This document shows, one piece after another, positions 25,624 to 34,800 of a DNA stretch of 34,974 nt; the first letter of the stretch is position 1, and every line of letters begins with the position of its first letter. Source of the DNA: Deinococcus hopiensis KR-140 (GTDB lineage Bacteria > Deinococcota > Deinococci > Deinococcales > Deinococcaceae); contig CALPYF020000043.1 of NCBI GenBank assembly GCA_943327755.2, forward strand, positions 1-34,974. Reading direction: 5' to 3'. A model generated the notes under the pieces. That model ran no database searches. It was not told where the DNA came from and saw only the letters and a list, made by a program, of their open reading frames with translations. The translations under genes were made by a program, and so were the position numbers.

Positions 25624-26469
25624 ATGACCACGACCGACCCCCTGGCCGCTCCCCTCCTGTTCCGCGCCCTGTCCGACGGCGGGTCGGGCGGGAAACGCGT
25701 GGCGGTGTTCCTTCAGGGCGGCGACGAGCAGGCGCGGGCTGCCGCGTCCGGGGCGCCCCTGAGCGTGTTCGTGCAGACCGCCGACCCAACCGGGCTGCGG
25801 CTGCGGGTGTTCACGCCCACGCGGGAGAAGGGCAGCAGCGACAGCGCCGCCATTGCCGCGCTGAGTGCCGTGCAGGCGCAGGCAGGCCTGCTGGACATCG
25901 TGGAGGTCACGCAGGGCGACCCGGAAGCCGGGAGTTCGGGTGCAGGCGGCGAGGTGCAGAGCGCGCAGCTGTGCGGCGGCGAGTGGGTGCTGCGCCAGGG
26001 CCTCGCCACGGCGCGGGCGGTACAGGCGGACCTCTCCCCCATCGGGCTGGCGGGGCGGGACGCGTGGGTGGGCAGCACGGGCCGCCCGAACCTGATCGTG
26101 GAGGTGCCGACCCTGGCCACGCTGGAGACATTCATTCCAGACGACGCGGCGATCGGTGCCGTGAACCGCGCGACCGACACGACCGGGCTCGTGCTGTACA
26201 CCCCGGGTGGCCCCGGGCGGGTGGACGTGAGCTTCCGGGCCTTCGGGCCGCTGAAGGGCTTCACCGAGGACGCCGCGAGCAGCAACATGCTCGCCTGCCT
26301 GATCGGGGTGCTGGGCGGGCGCGGGCAACTGCCGGAAGGCGCGAACCTGCTGCGGGCCGCGCAGCGCCGCCCCGGTCAGCCCGCCCGCCTGACCGCGCAG
26401 TTCGCGCCACTCCGGGATGGGGTGGAGGTCTGGGTGGGGGGCCTCGCCGCGCCGGACGCCCCGAACTGA
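25624..26469 (+). CDS. PhzF-like (phenazine biosynthesis isomerase fold) protein
   Basis: This 281-residue protein has the two-fold symmetric diaminopimelate-epimerase-like fold of the PhzF family, recognised by two halves. The first has LRLRVFTPTREKGSSDSAAIAAL, in place of the usual GHATLA region. The second has VDVSFRAFGPLKGFTEDAASSNMLACL, corresponding to the EDPVTGSA region. Divergence is high, and the catalytic Glu near residue 45 of true PhzF is not clearly identifiable. It is likely an isomerase or a member of unknown activity, not a phenazine gene, as no phenazine genes are near. The ATG has CAGAAT 6 nt upstream, a weak fit to the leaderless pattern. The second dispersed repeat follows directly. 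Confidence 0.68.
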   Translation: MTTTDPLAAPLLFRALSDGGSGGKRVAVFLQGGDEQARAAASGAPLSVFVQTADPTGLRLRVFTPTREKGSSDSAAIAALSAVQAQAGLLDIVEVTQGDPEAGSSGAGGEVQSAQLCGGEWVLRQGLATARAVQADLSPIGLAGRDAWVGSTGRPNLIVEVPTLATLETFIPDDAAIGAVNRATDTTGLVLYTPGGPGRVDVSFRAFGPLKGFTEDAASSNMLACLIGVLGGRGQLPEGANLLRAAQRRPGQPARLTAQFAPLRDGVEVWVGGLAAPDAPN

Positions 26470-26470
26470 G

Positions 26471-26601
26471 ACGGAATCCGTCTGTTTCGTGAACAGATCG
26501 GCACATCACCGATCTGCCCACTCCACGCCTGGAACCCGGTTGTCTCTCACTCGCTTCGCTCGGATTGAACGGTCCTTGCAGCCTATGCCATCGGAGTCCG
26601 G
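26471..26601 (-). repeat. dispersed intergenic repeat, copy 2 (inverted)
   Basis: This is the reverse complement of the element at 20852. On the minus strand it keeps the CGAGCGAAGCGAG linker and the GGCGTGGAGTGG block. It also keeps the inner hairpin (arms GTGGGCAGATCGG and CCGATCTGTTCAC, paired with two G-U wobbles), so several changes preserve pairing. The first hairpin of copy 1 is not conserved here. It starts two bases after the PhzF-like stop and ends about 48 nt before the rlmN promoter. Confidence 0.75.
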
Positions 26602-26648
26602 ATGCGCCCCGCCCCGCAGCGGCTCACGGAGCGGCAGGGGCGGACCTT

Positions 26649-26654
26649 TAGACT
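26649..26654 (+). promoter_or_regulatory. -10 hexamer TAGACT, leaderless rlmN
   Basis: TAGACT is followed by GCTCCC and the ATG at 26661; there is no Shine-Dalgarno. Transcription is expected to start at the start codon. Confidence 0.5.
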
Positions 26655-26660
26655 GCTCCC

Positions 26661-27695
26661 ATGGAGCTGTTACTCGACCTTCACCCCGACGCCTACCCCC
26701 TGGAGGGCTTCCGGCGCCGCCAGCTGCTTGACTGGGTCTACGGGCAGGGCGCCGGGACCTTCGACGCCATGACGAACCTGCCCGCCGCCACCAGGCAGGA
26801 GCTGGAGCAGACGTACCTCCTCAACCCCTTCAAGCTGATCGAGACGGTGCGCAGCGCCGACGGCAGCGTGAAGTACCTGTTCACCCTGCAGGACGGCCGT
26901 CAGATGGAGGCCGTTTACATGCCGTACCTGGACCGCAAGACCATCTGCGTGTCCACCATGGTGGGCTGCCCGGCCCGCTGCGCATTCTGCGCGACGGGCG
27001 CGATGGGCTTCGGCCGGAACCTGACGCCCGGCGAGATCGTCGGGCAGGTGCTGGCCGTCGCGGGCGGCGAGGACATCGCCCCGCGCGAGATCCGCAACCT
27101 CGTGTTCATGGGCATGGGCGAGGCCATGCTGAACTACGACAACACCATGCTCGCCGCGCGCATCCTGCTGCACCCCGACGCGCTGGGCATGAGCAAACGC
27201 CGCGTGACGCTGTCCACCGTCGGCATCGCCAAGGGCATCCGGCGACTGGCGGCCGAGGACGACCTGGGCATCAAGCTGGCGATCAGCCTGCACGCCCCGG
27301 ACGAGGAGACCCGCAAGCGCATCATCCCGACCGGGCAAGTGAACTCCATCGAGGAGATCATGAGTGCCGCCCGCGAGTATCAGGACGTCACGGGGCGACG
27401 CATCACCATGGAGTACACCATGCTGCGCGGCATCAACGATCACCTCTGGCAGGCCGAGCTGCTGGCCGAACTGCTGCGCGGGCTGGTCAGTCACGTGAAC
27501 CTGATCCCCATGAACCCCTGGCCGGGCTCGGACTTCGAGAGCAGCACCGAGGAGCAGATCCAGGCCTTCTACGACCTGCTGGAGGCGCGCGGCGTGGACG
27601 TCAGCGTGCGCCGCTCGCGCGGGCGGGACGCGGGCGCCGCGTGCGGGCAGCTGGCCCTGAAACGCCCAAATGCGCACAGCGGCGGCGCGGCCTGA
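26661..27695 (+). CDS. rlmN: 23S rRNA (adenine-2503-C2) methyltransferase RlmN
   Basis: RlmN is a radical-SAM enzyme that methylates C2 of A2503 in 23S rRNA, and usually A37 of some tRNAs, improving decoding accuracy. The 344-residue protein has the N-terminal domain RRRQLLDWVYGQGAGTFDAM and the iron-sulfur motif CPARCAFC (Cys103, Cys107, Cys110). It also has the SAM-binding stretch FMGMGEAMLNY, the STVGI and LAISLHAP motifs, and the catalytic Cys328 in GAACGQL near the end. All essential residues are present. It is a single-gene unit with a leaderless start, and the next gene has its own promoter. Confidence 0.96.
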   Translation: MELLLDLHPDAYPLEGFRRRQLLDWVYGQGAGTFDAMTNLPAATRQELEQTYLLNPFKLIETVRSADGSVKYLFTLQDGRQMEAVYMPYLDRKTICVSTMVGCPARCAFCATGAMGFGRNLTPGEIVGQVLAVAGGEDIAPREIRNLVFMGMGEAMLNYDNTMLAARILLHPDALGMSKRRVTLSTVGIAKGIRRLAAEDDLGIKLAISLHAPDEETRKRIIPTGQVNSIEEIMSAAREYQDVTGRRITMEYTMLRGINDHLWQAELLAELLRGLVSHVNLIPMNPWPGSDFESSTEEQIQAFYDLLEARGVDVSVRRSRGRDAGAACGQLALKRPNAHSGGAA

Positions 27696-27745
27696 ACGGG
27701 TAGCATGCACGCAGTCAGATGAGTAAGGGTTAGGAGAGAGCTAAA

Positions 27746-27754
27746 TGCTAGGCT
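27746..27754 (+). promoter_or_regulatory. extended -10 promoter TGC-TAGGCT of the envelope operon
   Basis: TG-C-TAGGCT is a good extended -10; no strong -35 is seen. Transcription would start near 27761, giving a leader of about 28 nt with AGGAGG at 27775-27780 upstream of the GTG at 27789. It would drive the five genes that follow. Confidence 0.5.
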
Positions 27755-27788
27755 ACAGGCGTTTCCGACCCCTCAGGAGGCCCATAAG

Positions 27789-29414
27789 GTGACACACACA
27801 CGTTCCGTTCTGCTGGCCCTCACCCTGGCCCTCATGAGTCAGGGCGCGGCGCAGACCATGCTGGACACGTCCGCCGCCATCGGCATCCAGAACACCCTGA
27901 TGAACACCGGCACGCCCGGCATGCCCAGCGTCAATCTCCCCGCCACGCAGGGCGCAGCCACGCCCGGCACGACCTCCTCCGGGACGACTGCGTCTCCGGC
28001 CACTCCGGCGGTCACCGTCACCCCGCTGACCGATGACCAGCAGGCGCTGCTGGCGCAGGCACGCGCCGCCTACCAGGGCGGCAATCTCGCGCAGGCCCGT
28101 GGACTCTACGAGACGCTGGTCACGCAGAACTACACCAACCCCGCCCCGCACTTCGGACTGGCCCTCACCCTGTTCGCCCAGAACGACGACAAGGGCGCCG
28201 CGTTCGAACTCCAGCAGTTCATCGCGCTGGCCCCCGACCGCTTCGAGGGTCCCTACAACCTCGGCGTGATCGCCAGCCGCGCCGGACGTCACGACGAGGC
28301 CCTGACCCTGTACACCCAGGCCGCTGGCCTGCTGAAGGATCAGGCCGGGCCCGCCGCGCAGCGTCAGGTGCTCGAAGCCCTGGCGGCCGAGCAGACCCGC
28401 AAGGCGGACTTCACGGCGCTGGGGACCACCCTGGCGGCCATCGCCACGCTCGACCCGCAGGATCTGGACGTGCAGTACCGCCTCGCGCAGGCCCGTACCC
28501 TCAGCGGGCAGGGCGCCGCCGCCCTGCCCGGCGTGTACGCCCTGCTGCAACGCGCACCCGAACGCGTGGACGCCGCGCTGCTGCTGTCGGACATCTACGT
28601 CGCGCAGGGCCTGCCCGACCGGGCGCTGCGTGAACTGGACGCCGCGACCAGCCGCGTGCAGACCGGCGCGGGGCGCGCCGCGCTCCTGCTGCGCAAGGCG
28701 ACGGTACTGGCCCAGACGGGCGACACCCGCGCCGCCGTGTTCGCCGCGCAGGCCGCCACCCGCGAGGACCCCCAGAACGCCGCCGCGTTCGCCCGGGAAG
28801 GCGAACTGCGGGCCGGACGCAACGACCGGCCCGGCGCCTTAACCGCGTACCTGAACGCCGTGAAACTTGACCCGCAGAGTGCCGCGTACCGCGCCGCGCT
28901 GGCCGGTGTGCGCCTGACCCTCGGGCAGAACGCCCAGGCGCAGGCGGATGCCGCCCGCGCCCTGACCCTGCGCCCCGACGACACCACGCTGGCCCGCGCG
29001 CTGTTCGTGCAGGGCGTCGCCGCCTACCGGCAGGGCCAGTACGCGCAGGCCCGCGCGGCCCTGACCTCCAGCCAGACCCGTACCCCCAGCGCCGAGACGG
29101 CCCTGTGGCTGGGCCTGAGCGCCTACGCCGCCCGGGACTACGCGGCCGCCGCGACCGCCCTGGCCGACAGCGTGAAACTCGACCCCACGCCCACCGCCCG
29201 CGTGAACCTGGGCAGCGCCCTGCTGGCCAGCGCCCGCTACGCGGAAGCCGAAGCCGTGCTGCGCGGCCTGGTCAGCGAGAACCCCAAGAACGCCGAGGCG
29301 TGGTACCTGCTGGGCCTCGCCCAGCGGGCCCAGGCGCGGGACACCGACGCCCGCACCTCCCTGAAGACGGCGGCCACGCTCGGCAACACCCGCGCGCGTG
29401 AGGCCCTGAAATGA
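27789..29414 (+). CDS. secreted tetratricopeptide repeat protein
   Basis: The 541-residue exported protein starts with GTG, has AGGAGG 8 nt upstream, and carries a signal peptide (MTHTRSVLLALTLALMSQGAAQ). After a low-complexity Thr/Ala/Pro/Gly linker to about residue 75, the rest is a run of TPR or TPR-like helix pairs. Examples are ARAAYQGGNLAQARGLYETL, LGVIASRAGRHDEALTLYTQ, LREGELRAG-like pairs, and the final ALLASARYAEAEAVLRGLV and WYLLGLAQRAQARDTDAR. Such proteins are periplasmic scaffolds in envelope assembly or export. Its stop overlaps the ATG of the SPOR gene (ATGA), so the two are coupled. Specific partners are unknown. Confidence 0.85.
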   Translation: MTHTRSVLLALTLALMSQGAAQTMLDTSAAIGIQNTLMNTGTPGMPSVNLPATQGAATPGTTSSGTTASPATPAVTVTPLTDDQQALLAQARAAYQGGNLAQARGLYETLVTQNYTNPAPHFGLALTLFAQNDDKGAAFELQQFIALAPDRFEGPYNLGVIASRAGRHDEALTLYTQAAGLLKDQAGPAAQRQVLEALAAEQTRKADFTALGTTLAAIATLDPQDLDVQYRLAQARTLSGQGAAALPGVYALLQRAPERVDAALLLSDIYVAQGLPDRALRELDAATSRVQTGAGRAALLLRKATVLAQTGDTRAAVFAAQAATREDPQNAAAFAREGELRAGRNDRPGALTAYLNAVKLDPQSAAYRAALAGVRLTLGQNAQAQADAARALTLRPDDTTLARALFVQGVAAYRQGQYAQARAALTSSQTRTPSAETALWLGLSAYAARDYAAAATALADSVKLDPTPTARVNLGSALLASARYAEAEAVLRGLVSENPKNAEAWYLLGLAQRAQARDTDARTSLKTAATLGNTRAREALK

Positions 29415-30493
29415 GTGGGGCCACGCGCCGCTGGCCGGACCTGATGGTCGGCACGCTGGTCGTGCTGCTGCTCGGCGGGTTCGGCACCCTTCTGGTGCGG
29501 CCCCAGCCCAGTACCCCGGTCAGTCCTGGCAGCCCTTCCGGCGAGACTGGCAGCGTCCCGGCGATCCCCGGCGCGCCGGGCACTGTCACCACCGGCACGC
29601 CGGACACCCAGAGTCAGGAGGCCGCGCCCGTCCAGACGCCCGCCACGGATACGGCCGCCACAGGACAGACCGAGGCCGGGCAGACCGGCGCGGCCCCGTC
29701 GACCGAAACGCAGCCCACCGAGGCGCCCGTGATCGAGGCAGCTCCTATCGGCGCGCCGGATCCCACGCTGAACCCGGCCACCAGCACGCCGACCGGAACG
29801 ACCGAACCAGCCGCACCCACCGACCCCGCCACGACGGGCGCCGAGACCAGCGCCCCCGCCGCGCGGACCGGCGGCGCCGTGCCCACAAGCGAGCAGCGCA
29901 CCCCGCTGCGCAGCGACTACCGCATCACCCTGGGCACCTTCAGCAGCGTGAACGCCGCCCAGACGGCGGCGCAGGGCGTCAGCGCCCTCGGCTACACCGT
30001 CTACCCCATCGACCTGGGCGGTCCGGTGGTCGCGCAGGTGGGGCCCTTCGCGGATGAAGACAGTGCCCGCGAGGCCCTGGCCGACGTGCAGCGCGCCTAC
30101 CCCGGCGCTGTCCTGTACCCGCCCCGCAACCGCAGCCTGAGCAGCGCCGCCCAGACCGGGCAGCCCCAGGCGGCGGAACCACAACCTGCCCAGAGCCAGC
30201 CCGAGCAGCCCCAGACCACACCGGCCACGACGCCGGCAACCAGCCCGGCCGCACAGGCGCCCGCCGCAGCGACCACCAGCGAGCCCACGTACCTGCAGGT
30301 CGGCGCGTTCGACCGCCTGGAAAGCGCGCAGAACCTCGTGCAGCAGCTGCGTGACCTGGGCTACAACCCCACCGTGAACGCCCCTGCCGGCAAGAAAGTC
30401 ACCGTCCTCGTCGGCCCCTACACCGGCGAGCCCCTGACGCGCACCGAGGCGCGCCTCGGGCAGAACGGCCTGCAGTCGTTCCGGGTGCGCTGA
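29411..30493 (+). CDS. membrane-anchored double SPOR domain protein
   Basis: The 360-residue protein has an N-terminal membrane anchor (LMVGTLVVLLLGGFGTLLV, about residues 11-29). A disordered Thr/Pro/Ala/Gly-rich linker of about 130 residues follows, then one SPOR domain (YRITLGTFSSVNAAQTAAQGVS and LGGPVVAQVGPFADEDSARE). A second Pro/Gln/Ala-rich linker leads to a second SPOR domain at the end (YLQVGAFDRLESAQNLVQQL and VTVLVGPYTGEPLTRTEARL). SPOR domains bind denuded glycan strands of peptidoglycan, often at the septum. It overlaps the TPR gene and precedes rex by two bases. It is probably a cell-wall-binding division or envelope factor. Confidence 0.88.
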   Translation: MSGATRRWPDLMVGTLVVLLLGGFGTLLVRPQPSTPVSPGSPSGETGSVPAIPGAPGTVTTGTPDTQSQEAAPVQTPATDTAATGQTEAGQTGAAPSTETQPTEAPVIEAAPIGAPDPTLNPATSTPTGTTEPAAPTDPATTGAETSAPAARTGGAVPTSEQRTPLRSDYRITLGTFSSVNAAQTAAQGVSALGYTVYPIDLGGPVVAQVGPFADEDSAREALADVQRAYPGAVLYPPRNRSLSSAAQTGQPQAAEPQPAQSQPEQPQTTPATTPATSPAAQAPAAATTSEPTYLQVGAFDRLESAQNLVQQLRDLGYNPTVNAPAGKKVTVLVGPYTGEPLTRTEARLGQNGLQSFRVR

Positions 30494-30495
30494 CC

Positions 30496-31194
30496 GTGGC
30501 GGAAATTCCCACCGCGGCCATCAGCCGCCTCGTGACCTACCTGCGCATCCTCGAGCAACTGGAACTGCAGGACGTCAGCCGCACCAGCAGCACGGACCTC
30601 GCCGAACGCGCCGGCGTCACCGCCTTCCAGGTCCGCAAGGACCTCGCGTACTTCGGCCGGTTCGGCACGCGCGGCATGGGCTACACCGTCCCGATCCTCA
30701 AACGCGAACTCGTGCGCGTCCTGGGCCTGAACCGCACCTGGAACGTCGTGATCGTCGGCGTGGGACGCCTGGGCCAGGCCATCGCCAACTACCCCGGCGC
30801 CAGCGACTACCAGTTCCAGTACGTCGGGCTCTTCGACGTGAACCCCGACCTGATCGGCACGCAGGTGCGCGGCCTGCCGGTACGGCATCTGGACGACCTG
30901 CGCGAATTCACGCAGACCCAGACCGTCGACATGGGCTTCCTGGCCGTTCCGCCGGACCGCGCGCAGGACGCCGCACAATCGCTTGCAGACGCCGGTGTGA
31001 AAGGTATCCTGAACTTCGCTCCCACCGTGATCCAGCCCCGCACCATCGACCGTCCAGGCTTCAGTGACCTCAGCGACGAGTGGCGCGGCGTGATCGTGGA
31101 GAACGTCGACTTCCTCGCCGGCATGAAACGCCTCGCCTTCTACATCCTCAACCCCCATCTGAAAGACGCCCCCGCACCGGAGGAACCCGCATGA
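30496..31194 (+). CDS. rex: redox-sensing transcriptional repressor Rex
   Basis: Rex represses fermentation, respiration and NAD-linked genes and releases DNA when NADH rises. The 232-residue protein has a winged-helix domain (ISRLVTYLRILEQL, SSTDLAERAGVTAFQVRKDLAYFGRFGTRG with the recognition helix) and a Rossmann domain with GVGRLGQA at residues 88-95. The C-terminal swapped helix VENVDFLAGMKRLAFYIL completes it. The GTG start lies two bases after the SPOR stop, and its own stop overlaps the next ATG. It is thus embedded in an envelope operon. No obvious Rex operator (TGTGA-N6-TCACA) is seen upstream of the operon promoter. Confidence 0.95.
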   Translation: MAEIPTAAISRLVTYLRILEQLELQDVSRTSSTDLAERAGVTAFQVRKDLAYFGRFGTRGMGYTVPILKRELVRVLGLNRTWNVVIVGVGRLGQAIANYPGASDYQFQYVGLFDVNPDLIGTQVRGLPVRHLDDLREFTQTQTVDMGFLAVPPDRAQDAAQSLADAGVKGILNFAPTVIQPRTIDRPGFSDLSDEWRGVIVENVDFLAGMKRLAFYILNPHLKDAPAPEEPA

Positions 31195-31835
31195 AGAAAA
31201 TCGCCGCACTCGCCCTTCCCCTCGTACTGGCTGCCTGTGGGCAGCAGGGCGTGAACATCGGCCAGGGGTTCCAGATGACCCCCTCTTTCGACGGCACGAC
31301 GGTCGCCGCCAATGTGGTCAACGTGTACGCCAAGAACGCCGACGGTACCCGCGGCGCCTATCAGTTCAGCGAAGTCCGGAGTTACGTCGTCACGCAAGGC
31401 AAGCTGAATGTCGTCGTCCGCGCCGGCAGCCTGGGCATGACGGTCAAGCAGGCCAACGTGAAGTACACCGAGGCTTCGGGCAACCCCTTCGGCGGCGAAT
31501 ACAGCACCTTCAATGTCTCGTCCGCCTTCGAGATCCCTGAGGGCTTCGTGTGCCCTGATGGCACCGACATATGTGATTTCACCCAGAAAAAGGCGCAGAA
31601 CGTTCTCTTCAGCAAGACCGAAGATCTCTACCAGTTGAGCGAACAGATCGCTATTGCCGCAGCAGATACCTGCGTGAGTGGCTCGACCATTGTCGGCACC
31701 TCCGCCACCTGCGGTGAAATCCGCATGAACATCACTCTGAGCGGCACCGACAAGCTGGGCGCGCCGCGCACCATCAACATCCCCCAGGCCCAGGTACGGG
31801 TCTACGTGAGTGCCGTCACCGACGAGGTCCGCTGA
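31191..31835 (+). CDS. lipoprotein of unknown function
   Basis: The ATG overlaps the Rex stop (ATGA) and follows GGAGGA with 6-nt spacing. The 214-residue product has a lipoprotein signal MKKIAALALPLVLAAC, with the lipidated cysteine at residue 16. The mature protein is rich in strands and polar residues. It has four more cysteines, two in VCPDGTDICDF and two in ADTCVSG and ATCGEIR, probably disulfides. GC content is a little lower than its neighbours in the middle. I recognise no family. The position next to another lipoprotein suggests the two act together at the cell surface. Confidence 0.72.
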   Translation: MKKIAALALPLVLAACGQQGVNIGQGFQMTPSFDGTTVAANVVNVYAKNADGTRGAYQFSEVRSYVVTQGKLNVVVRAGSLGMTVKQANVKYTEASGNPFGGEYSTFNVSSAFEIPEGFVCPDGTDICDFTQKKAQNVLFSKTEDLYQLSEQIAIAAADTCVSGSTIVGTSATCGEIRMNITLSGTDKLGAPRTINIPQAQVRVYVSAVTDEVR

Positions 31836-31836
31836 T

Positions 31837-34800
31837 ATGAAAACTGCCCGTAATCCTCTGCTGCTGCTCCTGACTGGAACGCTGGTCGCCTGCGGCGGCA
31901 ACACCAACCCCACGCCCACCAACACCCCGCCCAACCTCAGCGTGAAATCCGAGGGCCGCGCCATCACCACGAGCACCTATCTGCGCAGCGGCAGCGCCGT
32001 TCAGGTCGCTGTGTCCGACCCGGACGTGGGCGGCAGCATCACCAAGGTCATCTACACCATCGACGGCGGGACGGCCACCAGCCTGACCCCTGCTTCCAGC
32101 ATCACACTGCCCCTTGGAAACCTCAAGGGTGGTCAGCACGAACTGGCTGTGGAGGCCACCGACAACCAGAACGCCACGACCAGCGTCAAGGTGCCGTTCC
32201 TCGTCGACGCGGCGGCGCCCAGCATCAGCCAGCTGACCCTGAACGGCCAGGCCGCAGCTGCGACCACCACCTACACGGTCGGCGACGCCGTTCTGCTAGA
32301 TGTCACCGCCCGTGACACGCGCGGCGACGCGGCCGGCACCACCGGGCCCATCGCTGCGATCCGCGTCTACGAGAACGGCACCCTGGTGAAATCCGGCAGT
32401 GGCGCCACCCTGAACGTGGATCTGAGCAAGGCCACCAGCGGGCAGGCGCGCGCCGCAGGCACCAGTGTCATCACGGTCGAAGCGGAGGACAGCGTCGGCT
32501 ACGTCGCCACCCGCACCCTGACCCTGACGTTCAACACCAGTGACAACGGCGGCGTCGTGGCCCCCACCTTCACCTGGCTGAGCCCCGCCAGCGACTTCGT
32601 CAAGGGCGGCGGCACCGTCGTCCTGCGCGCCACCGCCACCCGCAATGGCCAGGACCTGAGCAGCCAGATCGTCTACACCGCCACTTGCGGCAGCATTACC
32701 GGCGACATCTGGACCCTGGGAACCAACTGCGCCGACGGCAGCAAGCAGAGTGTCACCGCCACCGTCACTGACGGCGGCCGCAGCTTCAGCAGCCCTGCCA
32801 AGGTCATCACAGTAGACGCCAGCGATCCCACCGTCCAGATCACCAGTCCCCAGCAGGGCCAGACCTTCACGCAGAACCCCATCAAGATCAGCGTGACCGG
32901 CACCGACGCCGTCAGCGGCCTGGACCGCATCCTGGTCGAGGCCAGCAAAGACGGCGTCACCTACACCCAGATCGGCGTCGTGACCGCCGCAAGCGGCGAC
33001 GTCGTCTGGGCGCCCATGAACGGCACGTACACCATCCGGGCCACGGCGACCGACAAGACCGGCCGCACCAACAGCACCACCGTCAGCGGCGTCCGCGTCA
33101 ACCTGACCAGCAGCGACACCACACCCCCCAGCGTCACCCTGGCGCCCATCCCCGCCACGCCGCAGCGCGCCACCATCACCGTCACCGCCACCGCCAGCGA
33201 CAGCGACAGCGGCGTTGCCAAGGTCGACCTGTACGACGGCGGCACCCTCATCACCTCCAACGCCACCGGCATCAACGGCAAGTACACGTTCAGCGTCGAC
33301 ACCACCAAACTCAGCGACGGCGCACACACCCTGCGGGCCGTCGCCTTCGACAACGCCGGTCAGAGTGCAGAAACCACCGCCAACCTGACCGTCGACAACG
33401 CCGCGCCGGTCGTCAACTGGATCAGCCCCGCCGACGGCGCCGTCACCCGCGGCACCGTCATCCTGAACGCCACGAGCAACGAGGGGACCGTCACGTACAC
33501 CGTGGACGGCAGCACCATCACCGGCAACACCGTCACCTTCCAGACGGACGGCACGCACACCATCACCGCGACCGCTCAGGACGCTGCTGGCAACCGCACC
33601 ACCAGCACCATCAAGGTCACCAGTGACGCCACCGCGCCCACCGCACAGATCACCAGCCCCTCCAGCGGCAGCACCCTGACGAGCAACCCCATCACGATCA
33701 GCGCAGCAGGCAATGACAGCGGCAGCGGCGTGAGCAGCCTGGAAGTCTTCGCGAACGGCACCAGCATCGGCACGATCAGCGGCGCCAGCGGAACGGTCAC
33801 CTGGACGCCCACCAGCGGCACCTACGACCTGACCGTGATCGCCACCGACAGGGCCGGGAACAAGGGCGTCGCCAGCGCCCCCGTGAATGTCACGGTCAAA
33901 CTCGCCACCGCGGACACCACCGCCCCGGCCTTCGTGGGCACCGCCACCGTGCAGCCCGCCCCCACCGCCACCTTCTCCCGCGGCGTGATCACCCTCGACG
34001 GCTTCGTGAAAGACCCGGAAAGCGGCATCAGCCAGGTGGCGCTGTTCAACGGTGGCGTCCGCCTGAACGCGACGCCCAGCCTGAGCCTCCAGCCGGACGG
34101 CAGCACCCGCTACGCCCTCACGCTGGACAGCAAGACGCTCGCGGACGGCACCTACACCCTGACCATCCAGGCCACCAACGGCGTCGGTCTCGTCAGCAAC
34201 CAGGACGTCAGCGTCAAGATCGACAACACGGCGCCCACGCTGAACTGGAACGCCCCCACCACCGTCGGCAGCGCCGGGACCATCACCCTGAACGCCATCA
34301 CGGAAACCGGCGCGACCATCACCTACGCCGCCAGCTGCGGCACCGTCACCGGCACCACCTGGACATACGGCGACTGCCAGGACGGCACTGCGGCCACCCT
34401 GACCGCCACCGCTACCGACGCCGCCGGGAACACCACCACCCAGACCCGCACCATCACCGTCGACCGCACCGCCCCGACCGTGCAGATCACCAGCCCCACC
34501 CAGGGTCAGAAAGTCACGCAGAACCCCATCACCATCACCGTGAGCGGCACCGACAACATTGCGGTCGAACGCATTGACGTCCTCAGCGGCACCACCCGCA
34601 TCGGCACCGTTACCGGCGCGCAGGGCAGCGTCACCTGGGCCGCACCCAATGGCAACCAGACCCTCACCGCCCGCGCATACGACCGTGCCGGGAACGTCAC
34701 CGAAACCCAGATCAGCTTCACGGTCGCCCTGACCACCAGCGACACCACCGCGCCCACCGGCACCGTCACGGCTCCGTCCGGCGACCTCCGCGGGCAGACC

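Noticed and set aside
25624..26469. Phenazine biosynthesis gene
   Set aside because: Only the PhzF-like fold is present, it is divergent, and no other phenazine genes accompany it.
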